From Prevotella nigrescens (lineage in GTDB: Bacteria; Bacteroidota; Bacteroidia; Bacteroidales; Bacteroidaceae): a stretch of DNA of 64,000 nucleotides. The DNA is taken from NCBI RefSeq assembly GCF_031191185.1, contig NZ_CP133465.1, forward strand, positions 126,501-190,500. Reading direction: 5' to 3'. The notes beneath the pieces were generated by a model. It was not told the DNA's origin and made no database searches. It was given only the letters and a program-made list of their open reading frames with translations. Positions 50,695-59,234 of the stretch are shown here, in pieces. Made by a program: the position numbers and the translations under genes. How positions within the stretch are numbered: the first letter of the stretch is position 1; each line of letters starts with the position of its first letter.

Positions 50695-52401
50695 ATGGGA
50701 ATAAAAGTTTTTTTCAACACTCCAGAAACTAAGTATGGAACCAAAGATATTTTCCTTTGGCTTTGGCGCGCATGGCGAGGCAACCGATTGCAGGCTGTCC
50801 TTAATGCTGTGGTTGGACTATTAGGTGTTGTAGTATCGCTATCGTCGGTATGGGCTGTGCAACATGCCATTGACGTTGCGGCGCACGAAGTTGAGGGGAA
50901 CATCATAATAGCCGTACTTCTTATGGGCGGTCTCATCTTGTCTAACTTTGCGCTGAATATAGCTTCGGTCTGGATACGAAACATCTTGGGAATAAAGGCT
51001 CAGAACAGAATGCAGCAAAAACTGCTCGATCGTATGTTACGTTCGAAGTGGAATGGCAAGGAAACCCATCATTCGGGCGACGTGTTAAATCGTTTAGAGA
51101 CCGATGTTACAAATGTTGTGAACTTCTTAACGGAGATTATACCGAACTCGCTTTCCACATTGGCACTTTTTGTTGGAGCGTTCGGTTACTTGTTTATGAT
51201 GGACTGGCGGTTGGCAATCGTTATTGTAATAATGATTCCTATCTTCATTCTTTTCAGCCGAGTCTATGTACGACAGATGCGCCATCTGACAAGTGAAGTG
51301 CGAACGTCCGACTCAAAGGTGCAAAGCATATTGCAAGAAACAATTCAACATAGGCTGCTTATTAAGACCTTAGAAGGAGATAGCGCTGCCGTTGATAGGC
51401 TCGAAGATACACAAAGTGTGTTGAGAAGCAATGTTGTACGGCGTACAAAGTTCTCAGTATTTTCTTACTTGGTGCTTAATTTAGGATTCTCTGTCGGTTA
51501 TCTTATTGCTTTTACTTGGGCAGCCGTCAGACTTTCGGGGGGCACATTAACCTTTGGTGGAATGACTGCCTTTTTGCAATTGGTAAACAAAATACAAAAT
51601 CCGGCACGTCAGCTTACGCATCTTGCACCTCAATTTGTGTCAGTTTTCACAGCAGCAGAACGATTGATGGAATTAGAAGAAAATCCATTGGAAGAACAAG
51701 GAGAACCTATCGAACTGAAGGCACCATGTGGTGTACGTTTCATAGACGTGGCTTTTGCTTATGATGATTCTGAAAATAATGTTATTGAACATCTTAGTTA
51801 TGACTTCTATCCAACATCTTGCACTGCCATTCTGGGCGAAACAGGTGCCGGGAAGACAACCATGGTGCGTATGATTTTGGCTCTTTTGCAGCCTAACAGT
51901 GGGAAAGTTGAAATCTATAACGAAAAAGAACACCACGACTTAAGCCCACTATTACGAACTAACTTCGTATATGTCCCGCAAGGAAATACACTTATGAGTG
52001 GTACAATTCGCGATAACCTTCGTCTCGGAAAACTTGACGCTACAGACGACGAGATGGCAGAAGCACTCAAACGCAGTTGTGCTGACTTTGTGTTTGAACT
52101 TCCTGACGGACTTGATACGAAGTGCACGGAACAGGGGGGAGGACTAAGTGAAGGGCAAGCCCAGCGCATCTCAATAGCACGCGCACTATTGCGTAACCGT
52201 AGCATCATGCTTTTCGATGAGGCTACATCGGCGCTTGACCCTGACACTGAGCGGAAACTTTTGCAAAATATTCTCTCGAAACGCGATAAAACCATCATAT
52301 TCATTACCCACCGACCAGCTGTGATGGAATATTGCGACCAAACAATAGAAATAAAAAAACGACATTCGTGCAGGGAATACATAAAGGAGAGACAAGTGTA
52401 A
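50695..52401 (+). CDS. ABC exporter, fused membrane and ATPase domains
   Basis: A 568-residue half-transporter. Six helices occupy about residues 35-320, and the nucleotide-binding domain has Walker A GETGAGKT at 381-388, the signature LSEGQ at 484-488 and Walker B SIMLFDEATSALD from 503. The layout is that of MsbA/multidrug-type exporters acting as homodimers; the substrate is unknown. It lies 56 bp after nadK and 42 bp before a TlpA-like gene. Confidence 0.93.
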   Translation: MGIKVFFNTPETKYGTKDIFLWLWRAWRGNRLQAVLNAVVGLLGVVVSLSSVWAVQHAIDVAAHEVEGNIIIAVLLMGGLILSNFALNIASVWIRNILGIKAQNRMQQKLLDRMLRSKWNGKETHHSGDVLNRLETDVTNVVNFLTEIIPNSLSTLALFVGAFGYLFMMDWRLAIVIVIMIPIFILFSRVYVRQMRHLTSEVRTSDSKVQSILQETIQHRLLIKTLEGDSAAVDRLEDTQSVLRSNVVRRTKFSVFSYLVLNLGFSVGYLIAFTWAAVRLSGGTLTFGGMTAFLQLVNKIQNPARQLTHLAPQFVSVFTAAERLMELEENPLEEQGEPIELKAPCGVRFIDVAFAYDDSENNVIEHLSYDFYPTSCTAILGETGAGKTTMVRMILALLQPNSGKVEIYNEKEHHDLSPLLRTNFVYVPQGNTLMSGTIRDNLRLGKLDATDDEMAEALKRSCADFVFELPDGLDTKCTEQGGGLSEGQAQRISIARALLRNRSIMLFDEATSALDPDTERKLLQNILSKRDKTIIFITHRPAVMEYCDQTIEIKKRHSCREYIKERQV

Positions 52402-52443
52402 CCCCCAACAGAAAGATATAAAACAATTAAATAAGAAGAAAAA

Positions 52444-53370
52444 ATGAGAAGAACAATTCTATCGACAATGTTTCTTTTGGCGACTTTCGCTACAGCTGCA
52501 GCACAAGACTTAGACAGCAAATATGCTACAAATCTGCTGAAGCCAGGAACTGTTGCGCCCGATTTCACACTGAGAACCGCCGACGAAAAGGACATAAAAC
52601 TACGAGAATTTCGTGGAAACTATGTCGTTTTAGACTTCTGGGCATCGTGGTGCCCCGATTGCAGAAAAGATATTCCAGCCATGAAACAGCTTTGGAGCAA
52701 CCTCATGGATTACAATGTGCGCATTATTGGAATATCGTTCGACACAAACAAAGAGGCTTGGGTCAATACATATTGGGACAAATATCAAATGAATTGGACG
52801 CAAGTAAGCGAACTGAAGAAGTGGAAGAAGGATACGAAAATAGACCGTTTGTATCACGTAGACTGGATTCCAACAATGTACCTCATAGATCCTAATGGAA
52901 GAATAGTCCTGGGCACGGTAGAGATAGAGAAGCTTCGTGCTACTCTTGAAGGGCTGAGACCCCAATTAAAGATGTCTACTGCCGATGTTATGCCCGTGTA
53001 TGTAGGTGGTAACGAGGCAATGCAACAATACCTGAAAGAGCATCAGCTTTATACCTTACAAACACGAAAGATGCGTATCAGTGCCAATGTTAAGGTGTCG
53101 TTCAGTGTAGAAATGGACGGAACAATTACCGGGGCACGTGTCCTGGACGTTGCCGAATTGAAGGCAAATAGTCCTAAGTACGACAAATTAAGCGAAGACA
53201 GGAAAGCTGAAGTATTGGCAGCTGCCACAGAGCATTTCCGAAAGGAAGCCATTCGGTTGGTAGAACACATGCCACTATGGACGCCTGCATTAAAGAACGG
53301 TCGTCCTGTCAAAGAGAAAACAACCATAGTCATAGAATTCGATCCCTATTATAAAGGACCAAAAAAATAA
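52444..53370 (+). CDS. TlpA-type thioredoxin with C-terminal TonB-like domain
   Basis: The 308-residue protein has a signal peptide ending near TAAAQD (residue 20), a TlpA/AhpC-TSA thioredoxin fold with CPDC at 70-73 (WASWCPDC) and cis-Pro in WIPTMYLI, then from about residue 187 a region matching TonB C-terminal domains: VYVGGNEAMQQYLKEH, NVKVSFSVEMDGTITG, RLVEHMPLWTPALKNGRPVK and a final IVIEFDP. The thioredoxin part would reduce or isomerise periplasmic disulphides. The TonB-like tail lacks the usual membrane anchor ahead of it. It is cotranscribed with the ABC exporter. Confidence 0.85.
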   Translation: MRRTILSTMFLLATFATAAAQDLDSKYATNLLKPGTVAPDFTLRTADEKDIKLREFRGNYVVLDFWASWCPDCRKDIPAMKQLWSNLMDYNVRIIGISFDTNKEAWVNTYWDKYQMNWTQVSELKKWKKDTKIDRLYHVDWIPTMYLIDPNGRIVLGTVEIEKLRATLEGLRPQLKMSTADVMPVYVGGNEAMQQYLKEHQLYTLQTRKMRISANVKVSFSVEMDGTITGARVLDVAELKANSPKYDKLSEDRKAEVLAAATEHFRKEAIRLVEHMPLWTPALKNGRPVKEKTTIVIEFDPYYKGPKK

Positions 53371-53470
53371 TTAACTTGCAATTAAAACGTAATGAACTAC
53401 GTTGAAAGAAGAGCTGTGTCTGCTAATGCAAAGATACTAATTTTAAAACTAATCACAACGCGACATATTG

Positions 53471-53493
53471 TTTCTAATGACCACCATTAGAAA
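53471..53493 (+). terminator. Intrinsic terminator of the TlpA-TonB gene
   Basis: TTTCTAATG and CATTAGAAA form a 9-bp stem with a five-base loop, followed by ATAATTTTTGG. Confidence 0.7.
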
Positions 53494-53679
53494 ATAATTT
53501 TTGGAAATGGATGTTATTCAATAACTTACATCATTAACCACGGGTAAGTATTCCCAATGACCGGTTTGGGTTTAAGACAGTACCCTAAACTTATCCCGAA
53601 CTGGCGTAGATACTGGAAATCGCCTTGGTTTTATAAAAATAATTCTGACAGAAAACGATAATTTCGATTTGGCATTGCG

Positions 53680-53736
53680 AAAGCGGCTGTTTTGCACGGT
53701 AAAAGCATAGGTTTTACGTTGCAAAACAGCCGCTTT
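53680..53736. repeat. Long hairpin of the TTTTGCA palindromic repeat family
   Basis: AAAGCGGCTGTTTTGCA (53680-53696) pairs perfectly with TGCAAAACAGCCGCTTT (53720-53736), and GTAAAA/TTTTAC extends the stem inward. Neighbouring bases repeat the same words (ATTGCGAAAGCGG, GGAATGCAAAACA). It belongs with the array at 35240 and could also serve as a bidirectional terminator. Confidence 0.7.
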
Positions 53737-53896
53737 TGGAATGCAAAACAATAGGTTTTATAATACACTGATAACAAGACTGTTAAGCAATCGCTATTCT
53801 TTTGAAAAATATTTACACTTATTTACCGTCAGATGCACGCAACCGAAGCAGTTTTAACAGGCTGTTCAGTGCTGTCCAAACATCTTGTTGGTTGAG

Positions 53897-54493
53897 CTAT
53901 TCTTTCAGCAATTGCTCGGCAACAGCTTCCAATTCGGCATACCATTCTTCGCCAAAGCGGCGAACAAGCGGAGCTTTCAGGAACTTATAAATAGGCAAAT
54001 CAAGTTCCCTACCCTTCTTCACCGCATCTTTGCAAATGTCCCAACGATGATAATTCAGACCTACAAGATTGTTTCCAAACTCCTTTACACGAATGGGATA
54101 GAGGGCGCACGAAATGGGTTTTACGAAGCTTGTCTTCCCTTCACGGTACGAACGCTCCAGTGCACAGAGGCAGCAATCTTTGTCGTGGAAGGTGAAAACA
54201 CAGTCTTTTCCGTGCACAATGCTGGTTACCAAGTCGCCTTCTCGGTCGGTATAAGCAACGCCCTGCTTGTCGATAACGGCTTGCGCAGACGCACTGAGGT
54301 CGCCCCACACCGCATCTACAACATCTTCTATGGCTGCTATTTCGTCCATAGAAACAGGTGCGCCAGCATCTCCTTCCACGCAACAGATACCCTTACAAGC
54401 ATCGAGGTCGCAACAGAACTTCTCCGTTATAATGTCAGGTGAAACCAAAACATCGCCAACCTGCAAGATAGGCATCATCTTCTTATCGCTCAT
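53897..54493 (-). CDS. DUF3109 cysteine-rich protein
   Basis: The 198-residue protein has the DUF3109 pattern: CCDLDACKGICC at residues 27-38, KDCCLCALE in the middle, and later ISCALYPIRV and RWDICKDA. The cysteine spacing resembles YkgJ-like zinc or iron-sulphur proteins, but no function is established. Its first eleven codons (MSDKKMMPILQ) are nearly identical to those of the uracil-DNA glycosylase gene just upstream, whose 3' end overlaps it by 11 bp. Confidence 0.87.
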   Translation of the reverse strand: MSDKKMMPILQVGDVLVSPDIITEKFCCDLDACKGICCVEGDAGAPVSMDEIAAIEDVVDAVWGDLSASAQAVIDKQGVAYTDREGDLVTSIVHGKDCVFTFHDKDCCLCALERSYREGKTSFVKPISCALYPIRVKEFGNNLVGLNYHRWDICKDAVKKGRELDLPIYKFLKAPLVRRFGEEWYAELEAVAEQLLKE

Positions 54494-55220
54494 TTCTTTC
54501 GTTTTCTCTTTCCTCAGTACGCATTAACCAATCTATTTCACCCATTCCTTGTTGCTTTAAATAAGCGTTGCAACATGTAAATTGGTGCTTTTTAAATTTA
54601 TACCTTTGCCTTGCAGTAGGGTGATATGATTCGATTATATGATGACGTTCGGTATCTATCAGTCTTTTTTTCCTCTTTGCATCATTTCCCCAAAGCATAA
54701 ATACAATGTTTTCACGGTTTTTATTTAATGCTTTAATGGCTGCGTCTGTAAAGTTCTGCCATTTAAATCTCTTATGACTATTGGGTTTAGCATCACGCAC
54801 TGTCAGTGTTGTATTCAGCAACAACACACCTTGTTCAGCCCAACGAGTCAAATCGCCTGATTCGGGCATAGTCTTGCAAAGGTTATCTTCTATCTCTTTA
54901 TAAATCTTTCGGAGCGATGGCGGCAGCTTTACTCCATCGGGCACAGAGAAGCTCAAGCCCATAGCTTGCCCTTGCTCGTGGTAAGGGTCTTGCCCCAGAA
55001 TAACCACTTTAACCTTGTCGAACGGACAAAGATTAAAAGCATTGAAAATAAGTTTTTCTGAAGGATAGCATGCTTCTTTATACTCGCTATTTAGTTCTTT
55101 AACGAGTTCAGTAAAGTAAGTTTTTTTAATTTCACCCCTCAAATGTTCTTCCCAAGAAGCCTCAAGAGGAACATCTGTACCATTAATCTGCAAGGTAGGC
55201 ATCATCTTCTTATCGCTCAT
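54483..55220 (-). CDS. Divergent uracil-DNA glycosylase paralogue (UDG family 1)
   Basis: A 245-residue family-1 UDG. GQDPYH at 76-81 with the catalytic aspartate, LPPSLRKIYKEI, GVLLLNTTLTV and FTDAAIKAL are intact. The DNA-intercalating loop, HPSPLS in family 1, is replaced by HPTARQ at 200-205, losing the leucine, and the loop is shorter by about two to four residues. The N-terminus MSDKKMMPTLQ copies that of the downstream DUF3109 gene, and the C-terminus has a polar tail (LMRTEERENERNER) past the usual end. Activity may be altered. Confidence 0.88.
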   Translation of the reverse strand: MSDKKMMPTLQINGTDVPLEASWEEHLRGEIKKTYFTELVKELNSEYKEACYPSEKLIFNAFNLCPFDKVKVVILGQDPYHEQGQAMGLSFSVPDGVKLPPSLRKIYKEIEDNLCKTMPESGDLTRWAEQGVLLLNTTLTVRDAKPNSHKRFKWQNFTDAAIKALNKNRENIVFMLWGNDAKRKKRLIDTERHHIIESYHPTARQRYKFKKHQFTCCNAYLKQQGMGEIDWLMRTEERENERNER

Positions 55221-55251
55221 TTCTTTCCTTTTATCTTTCCCAAATATGGGT

Positions 55252-55914
55252 TTACCAATCTATTTCGTCCAATCCCTGCTGCTTTAAATAAGCGTTGCAA
55301 CGTGAGAATTGGTGCTGACCGAACCAGCCACCTCTATTTGCCGACAGCGGAGAGGGGTGCACCGATTCGATAATACAATGGCGATTGGCATCTATCAATC
55401 GCTTTTTCGAGCGGGCAAAACCACCCCAAAGCATAAAGACAACGTGTTCGCGATGGGCACTGAGTGCCTCGATAGCGGCGTCTGTGAAGTTCGCCCAACC
55501 TAAAGTTTGATGACTGTTGGCTATATGTGCACGCACCGTCAGCGTGGCATTCAGCAGCAATACGCCTTGTTTCGCCCAACGTGTTAGGTCGCCCGATGTG
55601 GGTATGGGTTTGCCAAGGTCGTTTTGTATCTCTTTATAAATGTTTTGAAGCGACGGCGGCAGCATTATTCCTTCGGGTACAGAGAAGCTCAAACCCATAG
55701 CTTGTCCTTGCTCGTGGTAAGGGTCTTGCCCAAGAATAACCACTTTAACCTTGTCGAACGGACAAAGATTAAAAGCATTGAAAACAAGTTTTCCCGGTGG
55801 AAAGCACAAGCTGTTCCTATACTCGTTGCGCACACTTTCGGTGAGTTGGGTGAAGTAAGGTTTCGTAAACTCCCTCTCCAAGTGTTGTTTCCAAGAAGCC
55901 TCAATATCTACCAT
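55252..55914 (-). CDS. ung: Uracil-DNA glycosylase
   Basis: The canonical copy: 220 residues with GQDPYH at 62-67, GVLLLNATLTV, and the intact intercalation loop HPSPLSANRG at 186-195. It removes uracil from DNA in base-excision repair. It starts 70 bp after gpmI's stop side and ends 31 bp before the divergent copy, which is roughly 60-65 percent identical by eye. A terminator at 55937-55966 separates it from gpmI, so it needs a promoter of its own that I could not identify with certainty. Confidence 0.96.
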   Translation of the reverse strand: MVDIEASWKQHLEREFTKPYFTQLTESVRNEYRNSLCFPPGKLVFNAFNLCPFDKVKVVILGQDPYHEQGQAMGLSFSVPEGIMLPPSLQNIYKEIQNDLGKPIPTSGDLTRWAKQGVLLLNATLTVRAHIANSHQTLGWANFTDAAIEALSAHREHVVFMLWGGFARSKKRLIDANRHCIIESVHPSPLSANRGGWFGQHQFSRCNAYLKQQGLDEIDW

Positions 55915-55936
55915 AACATTTTCTTAGATACAATTC

Positions 55937-55966
55937 AGCCCTATCAGGCATAAGTCTGATAGGGCT
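55937..55966. terminator. Intrinsic terminator between gpmI and ung
   Basis: AGCCCTATCAG and CTGATAGGGCT form a perfect 11-bp stem with an 8-base loop, located 18 bp after the gpmI stop on the minus strand. Confidence 0.8.
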
Positions 55967-55984
55967 AAACCATTGTTTTTATCT

Positions 55985-57505
55985 TTATTTATCTTCTATC
56001 AAGCATTCGCCTGTCATCTCTTCGGGTTGTTCCAAGCCCATAATGTGGAGAATAGAAGGCGCAACATCAGCCAACCGTCCCGACTTTACACGAGCCGAAT
56101 TGTTGTCGGTAACGTATATAAAAGGCACAGGGTTCAACGAGTGTGCCGTATTTGGCGAACCGTCTTCGTTCAGCGCATTGTCGGCATTACCGTGGTCGGC
56201 AATGATGATAGCTTCATAATCGTTCGCCTTTGCAGCTTCGATAACTTCCTTCACACAGTTGTCTACCGCATGAACGGCTTTCGCAATGGCGTTCATAACG
56301 CCTGTATGACCTACCATATCGCCATTGGCAAAGTTCACAACAATAAAGTCGTACTCCGCTGTATTGATGGCTGCAACTAACTTATCCTTTACTTCGAAGG
56401 CGCTCATCTCAGGTTTCAGGTCGTAAGTAGCAACCTTTGGCGATGCCACCAAGATGCGGTCTTCGCCTTCGAAAGGCTCTTCGCGACCACCATTGAAGAA
56501 GAATGTAACGTGCGCATACTTCTCTGTTTCAGCCGTATGCAGCTGTTTCTTGCCTTGCTTACTTAGATATTCGCCAAGCGTCATGGCTACATTCTCTTTC
56601 GGGAACAAGATGTGTACGCCCTTAAAGTGTGCATCGTATGGTGTCATACAGTAATATTGCAAGTCCTTTATGGTGTGCATGCCCTGGTCGGGCATATCTT
56701 GCTGCGTAAGAACGTAGGTAAGTTCCTTAGCACGGTCGTTACGATAGTTAAAGAAAATAACCACATCGCCCTCGCCAATTGTTCCATTTACATTTGCATT
56801 GTTAATTGGCTTGATGAACTCATCGGTAACTCCGTCGGCATAACTTTCCTTTACTGCTTTCACCATATCGGTGGCTTGCTTTCCCTTTGCCTCGACAAGC
56901 AGATCGTAAGCCTCTTTCACACGTTCCCAACGCTTATCGCGATCCATTGCGTAGAAGCGACCAACGATAGATGCTATGTGCGCATCGTTCTTGTCGCAGG
57001 TCTTCTGAATGTCGGCAATAAAGCCTGCACCACTTTCAGGGTCGGTATCGCGACCGTCCATAAAGCAATGCACATAAACTTCTTTCAGACCGTATTCCTT
57101 GCCTATCTCGATTAATTTATGAAGATGATTCAATGAAGAGTGGACGCCACCGGTAGATGTTAAACCCATCAGATGGAGTTTCTTGCCCGTTTTCTGCGCA
57201 TAGCTGTAAGCGTTAATTATCTCTTTATTCTTCAGAATTTCACCATTTTCGCATGCCTTGTTAATCTTTACCAAATCCTGATATACAATTCGTCCGGCAC
57301 CAATGTTAAGGTGTCCTACTTCAGAGTTACCCATCTGACCGTCTGGCAGACCTACGTTTTCGCCCGAAGCCTGCAACTGTGAGTGTGAAGATACTGCATT
57401 CAGATAGTCCAAGTAAGGTGTTGGCGTATTGTAAATAACATCTCCTTTACCATGTTTTCCGAGACCCCAACCATCGAGAATCATCAGAAGTGCTTTTTTT
57501 GCCAT
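55985..57505 (-). CDS. gpmI: 2,3-bisphosphoglycerate-independent phosphoglycerate mutase
   Basis: A 506-residue glycolytic enzyme. LMILDGWGL near the N-terminus gives the metal-binding aspartate (D11), MGNSEVGH contains the phosphorylated serine (S61), [11 protein letters not shown] and IIADHGNAD supply further metal ligands. It interconverts 3- and 2-phosphoglycerate using two manganese ions. A promoter with both boxes lies about 40 bp upstream. Length is standard. Confidence 0.97.
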   Translation of the reverse strand: MAKKALLMILDGWGLGKHGKGDVIYNTPTPYLDYLNAVSSHSQLQASGENVGLPDGQMGNSEVGHLNIGAGRIVYQDLVKINKACENGEILKNKEIINAYSYAQKTGKKLHLMGLTSTGGVHSSLNHLHKLIEIGKEYGLKEVYVHCFMDGRDTDPESGAGFIADIQKTCDKNDAHIASIVGRFYAMDRDKRWERVKEAYDLLVEAKGKQATDMVKAVKESYADGVTDEFIKPINNANVNGTIGEGDVVIFFNYRNDRAKELTYVLTQQDMPDQGMHTIKDLQYYCMTPYDAHFKGVHILFPKENVAMTLGEYLSKQGKKQLHTAETEKYAHVTFFFNGGREEPFEGEDRILVASPKVATYDLKPEMSAFEVKDKLVAAINTAEYDFIVVNFANGDMVGHTGVMNAIAKAVHAVDNCVKEVIEAAKANDYEAIIIADHGNADNALNEDGSPNTAHSLNPVPFIYVTDNNSARVKSGRLADVAPSILHIMGLEQPEEMTGECLIEDK

Positions 57506-57542
57506 AATAATTTTACTCCTTTAATACCTATTTTACTGATTG

Positions 57543-57573
57543 CAAAGGTAAGAAAAAACTTACAAAGCACAAA
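57543..57573 (-). promoter_or_regulatory. Promoter of gpmI
   Basis: On the minus strand TTTG (57570-57573) and TACCTTTG (57543-57550) are separated by 19 bp. Confidence 0.65.
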
Positions 57574-57623
57574 GAAATATCGTTATTCTACTACTTTTTA
57601 CACTTATTCATTCTACTATTTTA

Positions 57624-58793
57624 TTAAAATAATGTGTAGAGCAAATAACCCCAGTGTGCCACCAATGCTGCCGCAAAACCACCGATGGTATGAGAAAGAA
57701 TAGCCTTTGAAGTAAGTTCCCGATAGCCGATTGTATCGAGCATAGCAGTATGTGTGCTGAGGAAACCGCTCCAACACATACCCATACCCGTAAACACGGC
57801 AATGGCATTCCCATCTATCCAACCATGAGAAAGGAAATTCGGAACAAGGCTCAAGGCGGCTCCAACGGCTCCAAGGGCAGTTATAGGAAAGGCTACTTGG
57901 TGTGGATCGGTAAATCCAAACAATGGTTCCAACAGCCAGTTTATATAGTTTGCAGCTTTGGGCAACACAGCAACTCCTTCGTAAGCGGCCCCCGTAAACT
58001 CGCCCGTCTTGCTCGGACCGAACGTCAGAATCATTACAAGGGTCGATATTATAAGCACCCCGGGAATAATGGCAACGCCTACATCTACTCCCGACTTACC
58101 TCCATCGAGCAGCGAATTAAGCGTACGCAAAAACACAGACTTCTCCTCTTCATGGCGTGGACGCTCCATTTGCTTCTCAAACTTCTCTGCATCGAGCGCA
58201 TTCTCCGTAAGATATTGCGGATAAGCCTTCAATACGAAGTGCTGCATGCAACGTGTTGAAACGATACAACCACAGCAAGCACCGAAGAAACCAATCAATG
58301 GCTCAACGAAATAACCTTGTCCGAGCATAAACACAATTACGATAAGTCCCATACCGAACGCTGTCCCGAAGTTGGTAAGCGAAATATATTGGAACTTCTT
58401 GAAATATCCGCTGAAATGCTTGTCTTGCGCCAACGTAATGATGGCGGGATTGTCTGAAAGGAAAGTAAGTATTGCTCCGAGCGATGCAACACCGGGAAGG
58501 TGAAACAACGGACGCATAAGCGGGCGCAGAATTTTCTCTATAAGGTCTACCACACCAAACTCTACGAGCAGCTTACCCAATGCTCCTGTCAGCACACAGA
58601 TAGCCATTAGATAAAAGCAAGTGTTCAATAACAAATCGTGCGCCGTGTGCATTATGGTGTTAAGCATTGGTGCAACGCCCATTATCCAGCCTATACCGCC
58701 GAATAAAGCAATTATAATGAGCAGACACATAACACCTTTTGGTAATATCTGCTTCGACTTTTTAGTCGTGTTGTTTTGTCGGTTTTGTTCCAT
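57624..58793 (-). CDS. Gate-domain (nucleoside-recognition family) membrane protein
   Basis: A 389-residue protein with about nine helices. The halves contain ILTFLSDNPAIITLAQ and the C-terminal TALGAVGAALSLVPNF, WSGFLSTHTAMLDTIGYREL, typical of the Gate/nucleoside-recognition superfamily and of the CD0519/CD1768-like membrane proteins. Related proteins include spore-maturation SpmA/B and concentrative transporter gates; the substrate here is not known. It lies 118 bp upstream of gpmI on the same strand. Confidence 0.78.
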   Translation of the reverse strand: MEQNRQNNTTKKSKQILPKGVMCLLIIIALFGGIGWIMGVAPMLNTIMHTAHDLLLNTCFYLMAICVLTGALGKLLVEFGVVDLIEKILRPLMRPLFHLPGVASLGAILTFLSDNPAIITLAQDKHFSGYFKKFQYISLTNFGTAFGMGLIVIVFMLGQGYFVEPLIGFFGACCGCIVSTRCMQHFVLKAYPQYLTENALDAEKFEKQMERPRHEEEKSVFLRTLNSLLDGGKSGVDVGVAIIPGVLIISTLVMILTFGPSKTGEFTGAAYEGVAVLPKAANYINWLLEPLFGFTDPHQVAFPITALGAVGAALSLVPNFLSHGWIDGNAIAVFTGMGMCWSGFLSTHTAMLDTIGYRELTSKAILSHTIGGFAAALVAHWGYLLYTLF

Positions 58794-58904
58794 TTTTGTT
58801 TAGGATTACATCACAGGTTTTAAATTTCGGGCGTAAAATTACTATATTTTCCTCAATTACAATACTAATTCCTGAAAAATATTTAATTCGTTCTTAACAT
58901 ATTC

Positions 58905-59200
58905 TGTAAGTGTAGAGTCAACCAGCAAGTGCAAAATTATAATATTCTTTTGTAGAACTCGCATTTGGGTGTTTGAAAATTTAGTTTCTGTCTTGGTCTT
59001 CTGTTTATTTTCTTCTGTATCATTGCAATCTTTTTGTCTGTGAAATCATCGAAGTTTGCCTACTTTGGGATATATTGCCTGATGAGTTTGTTTGTATTTT
59101 CAACCGCTCCTTTCTGCCATGAGGTATATGGCTTGGTACAAAAATAGCCTGGCATGGTGTTCCGTTTCTGCTTTCTCAGTATAACGAAAAGTTTTTTGTG
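58905..59200 (-). pseudogene. IS30-family transposase relic (C-terminal part)
   Basis: Reading leftward the DNA encodes YFCTKPYTSWQKGAVENTNK and LIRQYIPK, then a stop and DDFTDKKIAMIQKKINRRPR followed by QKLNFQTPKCEFYKRIL and another stop. This is the C-terminal rve/DDE region of IS30 transposases (SWQ-GA-EN, INRRPR-KLNF-TP). A frameshift occurs upstream near 59165. Nothing else of the element is visible. It fills most of the 441-bp gap between the Gate protein and the next gene. Confidence 0.75.
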
Positions 59201-59234
59201 CTATTGCTATGGCAGCGTTGCTCACAGGGAGAGA

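Larger units (their letters stand above)
53371..53896. other. Intergenic region of 526 bp
   Basis: Between converging genes lie the terminator at 53471, a long hairpin at 53680-53736, and repeat units of the TTTTGCA type. A minus-strand TATCTTTG at 53429-53436 faces into the TlpA gene; nothing downstream of it looks like a gene, so it may be chance. Confidence 0.5.

Noticed and set aside
53429..53436. Minus-strand TATCTTTG as promoter of an antisense RNA to the TlpA-TonB gene
   Set aside because: No clear -33 box and no terminator or conserved structure downstream; one 8-base match is not enough.
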